Assembly: GCA_963715635.1 (NCBI GenBank) | Contig: OY970261.1 | Location: 1,798,001-1,862,000 of the forward strand | Reading direction: 5' to 3' | From: JAPKZH01 sp963715635 | GTDB taxonomy: Bacteria; Acidobacteriota; Aminicenantia; Aminicenantales; UBA4085 | Length of the DNA stretch: 64,000 nucleotides | Program-made: the position numbers and the translations under genes | In this document: one piece after another, positions 44,678-53,244 of the stretch | How the letters are laid out: each line of letters starts with the position of its first letter | Numbering within the stretch: position 1 is the first letter of the stretch | Notes under the pieces: model-generated | The model's database searches: none | What the model was told of the DNA's origin: nothing | What the model saw: the letters and a program-made list of their open reading frames with translations, nothing else

Positions 44678-45889
44678 ATGGTGAAGGCTGATCTGTGGCA
44701 CGAGATCCACAGCCGATGGAAGCTCAGGGAAACGAAAAAAGCGATCGCTCGGGCCTTGGGCTTGGATGTTCGGACGGTCCGCAAAGTGCTTCGTCAGGAG
44801 TCGCCTAGGGCTTACGAGCGGGTTGGCAAGGGGAGCGTACTTTTGGCGGGATTCGAGGCGCGGATTCGAAACCGAGTAGCGGCGGTCGGTTATTGCGCCC
44901 GATCGATCTACGAGGAGATCCAAGGCGAGGGCTATCGGGGAGGCTATGATGTTGTCAGGCGGTTCGTCAGCCCGCTGCGAGAGGAGGCGTCGATCGAGGC
45001 GACGATGCGGTTCGAGACGCCTCCTGGTCGGCAGGGCCAGGCCGACTGGGGCCAGTGCTGGACGATGATCGGGGGGAAGAGGACGAAGGTCCATCTGTTC
45101 GTCCTGACCTTGGGCTACAGCCGGAGGCTGTACGCCGTGGCTACGGCGGACGAGAAGATGCCGGTCTTCCTGCGATCGCACGAAGAGGCCTTCGAGTTCT
45201 TGGGAGGGGTGCCTCATGAGATCGTCTACGACAACCTGAAGTCGGTCGTCCTGGGCCGGGACTTCGAAGGCTCGAGGTTCGAGTGGAACCCGGTCTTCTG
45301 GGACTTCAGCCGCTATTACGGTTTCCGGCCTCATCCCCATCGGCCTTATCGGCCGCAGACCAAGGGCAAGGTTGAGTCCGGCATTAAGTTCGTCAAGCGG
45401 TTCCTCCGGGGCAAAGAGTTCGCAAGTCTCGCCCAGCTCAACGCCTGCCTTCTTGAGTGGATAACGACAGTGGCTGACCAAAGGATCCATGGCACGACCC
45501 ACCGCAAGCCTGCTGAGATGTTCCTCGAGGAAAAGGAACTTCTGTTCTCGATCAAGGGACGTCCGGCCCATATCCTGGAAGAACGGGCCGTACGGCATGT
45601 CTCTAAGGACTGTCTCGTCGCCTTCGAGACCAACCGCTACTCGGTGCCATACCGGCTCGCAGGGAAACGGGTCGAGGTGCTGACCGACGGGGAGATGATC
45701 AAGATCTACCACAACGGCGAGCTCGTCTCGAGTCATACCCGCCTCGACGGTTCCTATCAGTCGAGCATCGACAAGTCGCATTACTGGGGCCTCTACAAGC
45801 CCGCGGCGCCAAGCCCCGTGCCTCCCGATGATGTCCAGGTCCGGGACTTAGCCGTATACCAGAATCTCCTGGAAGGAGGCGCACTGTGA
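44678..45889 (+). CDS. istA: IS21 transposase IstA
   Basis: A 403-aa DDE transposase. An N-terminal helix-turn-helix (KKAIARALGLDVRTVRKVL, about residues 18-36) precedes an rve-type catalytic core: GRQGQADWGQ (first Asp), PHEIVYDNLKSVVL (second Asp) and PQTKGKVESGIKFVKRFL (Glu). The usual IS21 tail FETNRYSVPYRLAGK is present. ATG 44678 is preferred to an upstream in-frame ATG because GGGAGGGAAGG precedes it. It overlaps istB by four bases. Confidence 0.9.
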   Translation: MVKADLWHEIHSRWKLRETKKAIARALGLDVRTVRKVLRQESPRAYERVGKGSVLLAGFEARIRNRVAAVGYCARSIYEEIQGEGYRGGYDVVRRFVSPLREEASIEATMRFETPPGRQGQADWGQCWTMIGGKRTKVHLFVLTLGYSRRLYAVATADEKMPVFLRSHEEAFEFLGGVPHEIVYDNLKSVVLGRDFEGSRFEWNPVFWDFSRYYGFRPHPHRPYRPQTKGKVESGIKFVKRFLRGKEFASLAQLNACLLEWITTVADQRIHGTTHRKPAEMFLEEKELLFSIKGRPAHILEERAVRHVSKDCLVAFETNRYSVPYRLAGKRVEVLTDGEMIKIYHNGELVSSHTRLDGSYQSSIDKSHYWGLYKPAAPSPVPPDDVQVRDLAVYQNLLEGGAL

Positions 45890-46659
45890 GTCTCTCCCAT
45901 ATCCAGGACAACCTCCGGCATCTCCGGCTGTACAGGATCCATGAGCGGCTGGAGACGGCGCTCGAGGAAGCCGCCAAGAACAACGTCTCCTACACCGACT
46001 TCCTGGACGAGATCCTCTCCCAGGAAGTCGCCTCCAAACAGGAAAAAAATATCGCGCTCCGGACCGCGCTGGCCAAGTTTCCCTACGTCAAGACCCTCGA
46101 GAGCTTCGAGTTCGCCTTCCAGCCCTCGATCGACAAGAAACGGATTAAGGAGCTCGCGGAGTGCCGGTTCATCCCCAACGGCGAGAACGTCATCCTCCTC
46201 GGCCCGCCGGGCGTCGGGAAGACGCACCTGGCCGTGGCCCTGGGCGTCAAGGCGGTCACTGAAGGCTACCGGACCTACTTTACCCAAGCCATGCCTCTGA
46301 TCGCCTCTTTGACCAAAGCCTACTCCGAGAATCGGATCGAGGAGCGGCTGAGGTTCTACTCTCAGCCCAAGCTCTTGATTATCGACGAGATCGGCTACAT
46401 CCCGATCGACAGGCACGGTGCGCACTTGTTTTTCCAGCTCATCTCCCGCCGCTACGAGAAGGGCGCCCTCATCCTGACCTCTAACCGAAGCTTCAGCCAG
46501 TGGAACGAGATCTTCGGGGACCCGGTGATCGCCACCGCCATCCTCGATCGGATCCTCCATCACTCGACGACAATCAACATCAAGGGCAACTCGTATCGTC
46601 TCAGGGAAAAGGTTAAAGCGGGCCTCATCCGAGAGCCCGAGGTCGAGGAAAATCAATGA
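45886..46659 (+). CDS. istB: IS21 helper ATPase IstB
   Basis: A 257-aa AAA+ protein related to DnaC. It has Walker A LLGPPGVGKTHLAVALG, Walker B LLIIDEIGYIPID, and a sensor/arginine-finger end in SFSQWNEIFGDPVIATAILD. IstB loads on target DNA and recruits IstA. Translation starts at a GTG that overlaps the istA stop, a common coupling in this family. Confidence 0.92.
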   Translation: MSLSHIQDNLRHLRLYRIHERLETALEEAAKNNVSYTDFLDEILSQEVASKQEKNIALRTALAKFPYVKTLESFEFAFQPSIDKKRIKELAECRFIPNGENVILLGPPGVGKTHLAVALGVKAVTEGYRTYFTQAMPLIASLTKAYSENRIEERLRFYSQPKLLIIDEIGYIPIDRHGAHLFFQLISRRYEKGALILTSNRSFSQWNEIFGDPVIATAILDRILHHSTTINIKGNSYRLREKVKAGLIREPEVEENQ

Positions 46660-46715
46660 GAAGGGGGGTCATTTTTCGATGCCTACAAAGGGTCAATTTT
46701 GCATGCCTATTGACA

Positions 46716-47394
46716 ACATGGCGTGGATAGCGGTGCCGACCTCCCGATCGGTGGGTTTCCCGTCCTTATCGCGAAGCCGTGTCCAGTCTCGCACCGTCTT
46801 GATAACTTCTTGAACAGCCTCATCTTGGTCGGCCGCGATCGTATATCCGATCCCGTGCTCTTCGCACCAGACCAGAACATCCGCCTGATAGAAGGCGCTG
46901 TCGGAACGAAGACGCCGGATCTTCCGACAGAGCTTCAAACATCGCTTCAAGAATCGGACCGCCCCGTGATGCGCCGGACGGTTGCCCTTGCGGAACTCAT
47001 GCGTCAGACAGAGTCCCGTCTCCGCCACCTCCTCGTTCACCGCCCGGATCGCCGCCACACCCCCGCCCGCCCCCATCCTCACCAGCCAGTCCCCGTATGT
47101 CGACAACGACGGCATCTCCCCAATCCCCACCAAACGCCTCAGCGCCTCATCATCACGGATCTCCCGCGGGTCCTCGATGTGACGACCGCCTCCCTCCAGC
47201 ATCAGCAACGCCGGCTCGATATACGACCACGCTTCATAGCCCCGATTCGAGCCCGGCTTCGGAAAATGCTCCTGCACCTTCCGGCTGACATCCACCGCTC
47301 GGATGACCTCGGCGAACGGCGCCAATCCGCTGCGCGGCGTGATCTGCTCCTCCGTGTGTTCAATCTTGAATGGCAGGATGCCTTGAGATATCAT
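46716..47394 (-). pseudogene. IS1380-family transposase, N-terminal fragment
   Basis: Encodes the IS1380 start (ILPFKIEHTEEQITPRSGLA; DDEALRRLVGIGEMPSLSTY) and the second catalytic region (ETGLCLTHEFRKGN; IRRLRSDSAFYQADVLVWCE). The block that normally holds the first catalytic Asp and the TYKG/GYxPM segment should lie between AIRAVNEEVA and ETGLCLT. It is absent, so the transposase had an internal in-frame deletion even before IS21 interrupted it at codon about 226. Confidence 0.82.
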
Positions 47395-47587
47395 ACTATC
47401 GCCCTCCTGGTTAAGGTCTTCACCCATTGGGTGAGGCTGTTTATTCCAATATCACCTTATACCAGAAGGGTTTATCTTGTCAGCCCTCTGTCCTATCGGC
47501 AATCTACGGTCTCAACATGCTCATTCAAAATCTTATCATTTTATTGTAAAATTATTAAGATTGCCAATATATATCGTGAAAAAACAA

Positions 47588-48502
47588 ATGCATCAAAAGC
47601 CTAATATTTGTGTGTGCATCTGCACGTACAAAAGGCCTAAACAGCTCGATAATCTGCTGTGGAAACTGGAAGAACAGGAGACACAAGGTTTTTTTGCCTA
47701 CTCGATCGTTATTGTGGACAATGATAGATCTGAATCTGCGCGGCCGACCGTTGAGTCTCATGCGGGACGGGCAGATATCGCTATCAGCTATCATGTGGAG
47801 CCGCGACAAAACATCGCATTAGCAAGAAACAAAGCCATAGAGTATTCTAAGGGTGATTTCATAGCTCTCATTGACGACGATGAGTTGCCTGATTCTCGGT
47901 GGCTACAAAAAATGTATATAGCGGTGAATCGATATTGGGCGGCAGGGGTCTTGGGTCCAGTATTGCCCCATTTCGAAAAAGAGCCGCCCAAGTGGGTATT
48001 GAAAGGCCGGTTCTTTGATAGGCCAGCTCATATTTCTGGACAAGTCCTAGGATGGGAAAACACAAGGACGGGAAATGCGATACTCAAAAGAGCCATCTTT
48101 GAAGAAGACCCCATCTGGTTCCGGCCAGAATATGGAAGTGGAGGAGAAGATCGAGATTTTTTCAGAAGAAAGATCGAACAAGGACATGTTTTCGTTTGGT
48201 GCAACAAGGCGCCCGTCTTTGAGACAGTCCCGCCGGAACGCTGGGAAAATACAATTCTAATTAAAAGGGCTCTTCTTAGAGGGAAAATGGCCTTCAATTC
48301 CTCTGAATCTATGCTCAAGCATGTCCTTATCTCTGCAGCTGCTATTATTATATATATTGTTTCTTTGCCGCTTCTATTTATTCTTAGTCCAATAATCGGT
48401 TATGATATTTTTATGAAATATCTAATCAAGGCTTGTGACCATCTTGGCAAAATATTAGCACTTTTAAAAATTAACTTGGTCAAAGATAAATACGTATATT
48501 GA
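47588..48502 (+). CDS. Glycosyltransferase family 2
   Basis: A 304-aa GT-A transferase. It has ICVCICTYKRPKQLDNLLW, IVIVDNDRSESARP, NIALARNKAIEYSKGDFIAL, the DxD-type IDDDELPDSRW, and GEDRDFFRRKIEQGH (catalytic ED region). A hydrophobic C-terminal segment (HVLISAAAIIIYIVSLPLLF) probably anchors it in the membrane. The ATG at 47588 is used; no ribosome binding site is clear. Just upstream is the edge of the IS1380 remnant, so the original promoter may be lost. Confidence 0.85.
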   Translation: MHQKPNICVCICTYKRPKQLDNLLWKLEEQETQGFFAYSIVIVDNDRSESARPTVESHAGRADIAISYHVEPRQNIALARNKAIEYSKGDFIALIDDDELPDSRWLQKMYIAVNRYWAAGVLGPVLPHFEKEPPKWVLKGRFFDRPAHISGQVLGWENTRTGNAILKRAIFEEDPIWFRPEYGSGGEDRDFFRRKIEQGHVFVWCNKAPVFETVPPERWENTILIKRALLRGKMAFNSSESMLKHVLISAAAIIIYIVSLPLLFILSPIIGYDIFMKYLIKACDHLGKILALLKINLVKDKYVY

Positions 48503-48582
48503 TAAGCGATAATGAGGTGCTTCAAGCATAGCGGAAAATGTAGTCGCCGGTGCTGTACCCTCTAGAGTGATAAAACAATTTA

Positions 48583-50058
48583 ATGGAAAGATCGAATTCC
48601 TATAATCAAATAGCCAAAGCAACTGGTATTTTTGGTGGGGTACAGGTAATTAATGTTTTTTTTAGTATAATACGTTCTAAATTTGTTGCAGTTCTATTAG
48701 GAACAATTGGAGTGGGTATCATGGGGCTGCTTACGGCAACCACCAGTACGATAGCCTCCATAGCCAATCTTGGAATCAGTTTCAGCGCTGTAAGAACCAT
48801 ATCTGCAGCATCCAGTACCAATAACAAAACCCTAATCAGCCGCACCATTATCACCCTACGCCGGTGGGTAAACCTTACAGGAATAGCAGGTGCTTTAGTC
48901 ACCTTGGTTTTGGCACCCAAACTAAGCCAATGGACATTTGGCAACGATACTTACACCTGGGCTTTTGTGTGGCTATCCATTACGATATTCTTCCAGGAAA
49001 TAAGCAGCGCGCAGTTAGCCTTATTGCAAGGCTTGCGCAAAATCAAGCAACTTGCTAAGGCCAATGTCTTAGGTTCATTCCTTGGTCTTTGCTTATCGTT
49101 GCCCCTTTATTACTGGCTGCGGCTTCGAGGTATTGTTCCTGCGCTTATACTGACCGCAGGGATTAGCCTTGTTCTTTCCTGGTACTTTGCCCGAAAAGTG
49201 GAGGTTGAAAAAGTATCGATAACCCTGAAGAAATCTTTCACCGATGGCATGGATATGGTGAAATTAGGCAGCGTAATGATGATTACAGGTTTTGCTACCA
49301 CAGGAGTATCGTATTTGATACGGATGTATATCAGCCGCACCGGTGGAATTGAACAGGTTGGGCTATACACTGCCGCCTGGGCTATTGTCGGCAACTATGT
49401 GGGTATGGTATTTACGGCAATGGTCACCGATTACTTTCCTCGTCTATCGGCCGTAAACGATGATAATCTCCAAATAAAAAAATTGGCAAACGAGCAGGCT
49501 GAGATAGCTATACTGATTTTAGGCCCAATATTAATCTTATTGCTGTCCGCTTTGCCTTTTGTTATCAGAATTCTTTTGACCTCCAAGTTCATGCCGATTA
49601 TTGGTTTAATACAATGGGCCTTGATCGGAGTACTTTTTAAGGCCGCATCCTGGTCCATTTCAATTATCATAGTTGCAAAAGGAGATAGTAAATATTTTTT
49701 TATTTCTGAAATAGTTGGAAATATTATTGTGCTGACAAGTAATGTTTTATTATATCATTTCTTCAAACTAGAAGGCATTGGTTTCGCCTTTCTGATTAAC
49801 TATCTACTATACCTATTATTGGTATTCGTTATAGTGCGCATAAGATATAGTTTTTCATTCAGTACACAATTTATAAAATTGTTCCTGATTCAATTTGGAT
49901 TTACGGCAGCGGCTTCGATCGTAGTGTGGCAAATTGACTTTCCAAAAGGGTATTTTTCAGGAGCTATTTTACTTTTAGCTTCCACGCTTTACTCGTATTA
50001 TGAAGCTAAGAAAAGAATAGATATTAGTGCTATCTTAAAACGCATAAAACAAAAATAA
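48583..50058 (+). CDS. wzx: O-antigen/polysaccharide flippase (Wzx-like, MATE/MOP superfamily)
   Basis: A 491-aa protein with about twelve to fourteen helices and few charged loops. It resembles Wzx translocases: ATGIFGGVQVINVFFSIIRS, KFVAVLLGTIGVGIMGLL, TTGVSYLIRMYISRTGG and VGLYTAAWAIVGNYVGMVF. It would flip lipid-linked oligosaccharide across the inner membrane. It is AT-rich compared with the flanking IS DNA. The overall look, including TAWxI-NYVG and a short lysine tail, recalls flippases of Bacteroidetes, so transfer is possible. It is followed within 60 bases by the IS3/IS21 nest. Confidence 0.85.
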   Translation: MERSNSYNQIAKATGIFGGVQVINVFFSIIRSKFVAVLLGTIGVGIMGLLTATTSTIASIANLGISFSAVRTISAASSTNNKTLISRTIITLRRWVNLTGIAGALVTLVLAPKLSQWTFGNDTYTWAFVWLSITIFFQEISSAQLALLQGLRKIKQLAKANVLGSFLGLCLSLPLYYWLRLRGIVPALILTAGISLVLSWYFARKVEVEKVSITLKKSFTDGMDMVKLGSVMMITGFATTGVSYLIRMYISRTGGIEQVGLYTAAWAIVGNYVGMVFTAMVTDYFPRLSAVNDDNLQIKKLANEQAEIAILILGPILILLLSALPFVIRILLTSKFMPIIGLIQWALIGVLFKAASWSISIIIVAKGDSKYFFISEIVGNIIVLTSNVLLYHFFKLEGIGFAFLINYLLYLLLVFVIVRIRYSFSFSTQFIKLFLIQFGFTAAASIVVWQIDFPKGYFSGAILLLASTLYSYYEAKKRIDISAILKRIKQK

Positions 50059-50313
50059 ATTATTTACACTCGAGCGGAGGCCTTATATGCCTAGATATTT
50101 GCGCTGGTTGAGCCTCTCCCCAAATTTCGGACAGGGCAACAACGTGCATGTTGACCTGCCATAACTCAAGAGGAGGTATGGTATATTGTAGGCGGCAATC
50201 GATAGGGAGCCAAAAGCGGCAAGCCCGGCGTCGTGCGGAAAATATCTAATCCAAGTCTCTTTCCATTTTTATATTCGCGGGACGCAGTCTAGGGTTCTCC
50301 TTGGCTTCAGCGC

Positions 50314-50997
50314 TCACTTCTTGCTCCGATACGACCTCCCCTCGCAGATGATGAACCGGCCGTTCATGCTCAGCCGGTCGAGGATGGCCGAGGCCGTGAT
50401 CGAGTCGAAGATCTTGCCCCATTGGGAGGGGATGAGGTTGGTGGTGACGATGGTGGTCCGGACCTCGGTCCTCTTGGAGATGATCTGGAAGATCGAGTCG
50501 GCCTGCTCCTTGGTCGGGACAACATAACCGAGCTCGTCCAAACAGAGGAGCGGCACTTTGGCATAGAAGTCGATGAGGTTGAAGGGACTTTTGGCCTTGG
50601 CCAGTTTCGAGGTGAAGTCGAAGAGGGTGATGAAGATGGTTTGGTGTCCTTGGAGGACGGCCTGATGGCAGAGGGCGGTCGCCAGATGCGTCTTGCCGAC
50701 GCCCGCCGCGCCGACGAGCACCAGGTTTGAGGGTTTCTTCAAGAACTCCGTCTGGACGAACTCCATGATCTTGTCGCGGGGGATCTTGGGGTTGAAGGTC
50801 CAATCGAAGTCGTCGAAGAGCTTGGGCCGGCCGATGCCGGACATCTTCATCAGGAACTCGGTCCGGCGGCGTTCTCGGCTCCGATGTTCTTCCCGGAGGA
50901 ACCGCTCGAGGAACGTCCGTTCGGCCTCGGAGAAGGCCTCCGGACTCTGGAGCAGCCGGAATTCTTTCCAGAGCTCAGATAAGGTCATCGTAGTCAT
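50314..50997 (-). CDS. istB: IS21 helper ATPase IstB (element 2)
   Basis: About 227 residues. It has Walker A VLVGAAGVGKTHLATALC, Walker B LLCLDELGYVVP, TTNLIPSQWGKIFDSITASA and ILDRL. It represents a different IstB subgroup from element 1 (longer N-terminal helical part: LREEHRSRERRRTEFLMKMS). The start is either 50997 or an ATG three codons later; both overlap the istA tail, as is usual for this pair. Confidence 0.88.
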   Translation of the reverse strand: MTTMTLSELWKEFRLLQSPEAFSEAERTFLERFLREEHRSRERRRTEFLMKMSGIGRPKLFDDFDWTFNPKIPRDKIMEFVQTEFLKKPSNLVLVGAAGVGKTHLATALCHQAVLQGHQTIFITLFDFTSKLAKAKSPFNLIDFYAKVPLLCLDELGYVVPTKEQADSIFQIISKRTEVRTTIVTTNLIPSQWGKIFDSITASAILDRLSMNGRFIICEGRSYRSKK

Positions 50998-52397
50998 CGA
51001 GCCTCCGGGCTTCATAAGCGATCTCGAGCAAACGCTCGTCCTGGGGCCAGACCGTGGGCGGCTCCTTGGCTCCCGACGACTCCAATAGACTGTGGACATA
51101 CTTGATCTTGTAGACTTTGAGCGAGTTGGCCTCGCGGACGGCCGAGAGGAGAGTCTCTTTGGAGATGCCCCGAAGAAGGCGGAACATGACATAGGCGGCC
51201 TGGACCGGGTCTTCACCCTCGGGCCTGGGCGTTCTGGAGGAAGACTTTGATCTCCGGGCCCAGGCCGGCCATCAACTCAAAGATCCGCTGGAACTTGGCG
51301 CGGGGCGAGCGGAGAAGCAGCCCTTCCCGATGGCCGGGGAGCTCCGACTTGTCGTGCCTTTCGAAAATCCGGGGGTGAGTGGCGACACGTTTGCCCTGGA
51401 CGAGGATCTCGACCGTATCCGGCAGAGCCAGGATCTGGCAGACCGTCTCGGCATAGGCTGTCGGCACCGAGTAGCGGTTGGTCTCAAACTCGACGAACGC
51501 CGTCTTGGTCGCCAAGGCCGAGACGCACCGGTACGGCCGGACATCGATCTGGGGAAGCGGCCGCAGCTTCTCTTCGTGGAGCAACGCGGCAGGCGGTCGT
51601 TTGGTCGTTCGGTGGAGGCGGAGGTTGCGCTCTTTTTGCCAGGAGAAGACCTTGGCGTTGAGCTCTTCCAAGCTCTCGACAGGGGTGACGCGGAGGAACG
51701 CCTTCAGGTCCCGGATAACTCGTTCGACGCGGCCTTTTTCGTTGGCCCGGCCCACGTTGCAAGCGTGGATCAAAAATCCGTAATGCCGGGCGAAATCCAG
51801 GAACGCCGGGTTGTACTGGACCTCGGGGTATCGCCTTAAAACCGCGCTTTTGAGATTGTCATAGCGATGCCGATGGGCAACCCCGCCGACTTCGTGGAAG
51901 GCCCGGATATGGCCGTCCAGGAAAAACTCCAGGCTCTGACGAGGATAGAAGCGGACCACGGCATAGCGCGACCAGGCCAGGACATAAACGAACCCGTAGA
52001 CCGGGATCGTTCCGATCTTCCAGGCCGTCCAATCCACTTGGGCTTCCTCGCCGGGCAAAAACACAAGCTCGAAGAACACCTCGGCCCGCTTCTTGCGTAA
52101 CTCTGCCGTGGCCTGCTTGACCGTCCCGTAGCCGCCCGTATAGCCATAATCGCGAAGTCGATTCAAGACTTGGATGGCCATAAGGGCCGGGGTTGTCTTG
52201 TGCCATTCGGCGATCAGCCGCTCGTAGGGTGCGATGATTGAGGGCTTGCGGGGCTTTTTGGCTGTCTCACCGCGGAGGATCCGGGTGACTGTTCTCCGTC
52301 CCATCCGCAGATTCTCGGCGATCTGGCGCATCGTCAAGTGCTCGACTTCCCAGAGCCGTCGAACTTCGATTCGAAGCGTCTCGTCCATCATCCCCAA
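50975..52397 (-). pseudogene. istA: IS21 transposase IstA (element 2), frameshifted near the C-terminus
   Basis: Residues 1-394 read in one frame. They include a helix-turn-helix (TMRQIAENLRMGRRTVTRIL), catalytic Asp in GEEAQVDWTAW, RYDNLKSAVLRR (second Asp), NEKGRVERVIRDLKAFL (Glu) and FETNRYSVPTAYAET. The frame stops at 51213, but the natural tail (RLLRGISKETLLSAVREAN; LLEIAYEARRLDDYDDLI) continues one base out of phase to 50975. One extra base in the CCC at 51216-51218 explains it. The catalytic core is complete. Confidence 0.82.
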
Positions 52398-52423
52398 GAT
52401 AAATCCCCCGGCCGGACATGTCC

Positions 52424-52586
52424 ATCTCGTCTTGTATCATCCCCCGCCTCCAGTGGCTATAAATGTCGTCCGATCAATGCGTTCCAAGAGGATCTCGTCT
52501 TGTATCATTTCCCTTCGGAGGCCGCCCGGGATGAGAAAAATCATTTTAAACAAAGGCTTTTTTGGGGGTATCTCGTCTTGTATCAT
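52424..52586. repeat. Three 17-bp direct repeats upstream of istA
   Basis: Exact copies of atctcgtcttgtatcat start at 52424, 52492 and 52570, separated by 51 and 61 bases. Two of them fall in the 3' end of the zinc-ribbon gene, where they encode MIQDEI. They lie between istA and its upstream end and could be transposase-binding or regulatory sites. Confidence 0.85.
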
Positions 52587-52814
52587 CGGCCGGACCGCGG
52601 CTTTCCGCCGGGACCGCCACTGCTTGACGTAGGCATACCGGCCGCGGAAGTAGCCGGGGTTGCGTTCGGTCCAGCGGTGTTGAGCCAGGATCTTGCGCGC
52701 CTTCCGGCAGGGTTCCCGACGACAAGCCTTCTGATGTTCTCCGACTCGAGGATCGGGCCGGAAATAGCGGCCGCAAAAATGGCATCTCTTGAGCACCTTG
52801 GGCCTCCCCAACAT
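52437..52814 (-). CDS. Zinc-ribbon passenger protein of IS21 element 2
   Basis: About 125 residues. The N-terminal half has CHFCGRYFRPDPRVGEHQKA followed by CRREPCRKARK, two CxxC-like pairs that could bind zinc, and an arginine-rich RYAYVKQWRSRRK. Similar short Cys-rich proteins, to my knowledge, accompany IS21-like elements in Deltaproteobacteria and relatives. The C-terminal half is partly made from the direct repeats. It lies upstream of istA inside the element, so it is cargo or an accessory factor. DNA binding is plausible but unproven. Confidence 0.6.
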   Translation of the reverse strand: MLGRPKVLKRCHFCGRYFRPDPRVGEHQKACRREPCRKARKILAQHRWTERNPGYFRGRYAYVKQWRSRRKAAVRPMIQDEIPPKKPLFKMIFLIPGGLRREMIQDEILLERIDRTTFIATGGGG

Positions 52815-52953
52815 AAGCAATGGAGGCCATTGTAAAGGATAAGCTCAAGAAAGAAGAGAAGAAAAAATCCGCGTCGCCTTCAGAACTACCACCTCATCCC
52901 TTCCGGCTCCGCTATTGCCCTTTTTGGTATCCTTTTTACTGCCGCCTACATAT

Positions 52954-53244
52954 ATGGTCACTATGCGCAGACAGCATGATGCCGCATTCAAGGCCAGCGT
53001 CGCCTTCGAAGCCGCCAAAGGAGAGAAGACGCTGGCCCAGCTGGCGAGCGAGTTCAACGTCCATCCCAACCAGATCCGGCAGTGGCGTCGGCATCTTCTG
53101 GAGATGATGCCGGATCTTTTTTCCGACCGAAGGAAGAAAGCGGAGAAGGGCCGGGAGGAACTTGAAGCTGAGCTTTTCCAGCAGATCGGCCAACTCAAGG
53201 TGGAACTGGATTGGCTCAAAAAAATATCTCAGTTGCTCCGGTAG
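52954..53244 (+). CDS. IS3 OrfA (helix-turn-helix, element 1)
   Basis: About 96 residues: MRRQHDAAFKASVAFEAAKG, LAQLASEFNVHPNQIRQWRR (HTH_Tnp_1/IS3 OrfA) and a leucine-rich end (LFQQIGQLKVELDWLKK). The orfA frame passes through a run of seven A (53219-53225) where a -1 slip would produce OrfAB. Its natural ribosome binding site (GAGGAGG at 50170-50176) has been separated from it by the IS21 insertion. Confidence 0.85.
   Translation: MVTMRRQHDAAFKASVAFEAAKGEKTLAQLASEFNVHPNQIRQWRRHLLEMMPDLFSDRRKKAEKGREELEAELFQQIGQLKVELDWLKKISQLLR

Larger units (their letters stand above)
44553..46715. mobile_element. IS21-family element 1, inserted in an IS1380 transposase
   Basis: A 2163-bp element with TG...CA ends. 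The terminal inverted repeats are TGTCAATAAGCGTGCAATAA at the left and TGTCAATAGGCATGCAAAAT (complement) at the right, with further matching GAAAAATG(A)CCCCCCTT blocks inside. It is flanked by a 4-bp direct duplication, ACAT (44549-44552 and 46716-46719). It carries intact istA and istB, so it may be mobile. Confidence 0.92.
50187..52950. mobile_element. IS21-family element 2, inserted in the leader of IS3 element 1
   Basis: A 2764-bp element with TG...CA ends and inverted repeats TGTAGGCGGCAATCGATAGG (left) and TGTAGGCGGCAGTAAAAAGG (right, complement). It is flanked by a 5-bp direct duplication, TATAT (50182-50186 and 52951-52955). It carries istB, istA (frameshifted) and a zinc-ribbon passenger gene on the minus strand. 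Confidence 0.88.

Noticed and set aside
44555..45781. 408-codon frame antisense to istA
   Set aside because: It is the complement of a DDE transposase with intact motifs and lies wholly inside the IS element.
52424..52586. Possible CRISPR-like array (three 17-bp repeats)
   Set aside because: The repeats are too short, the spacers are unequal (51 and 61 bases), and they lie inside an IS21 element overlapping a gene; no cas genes are present.
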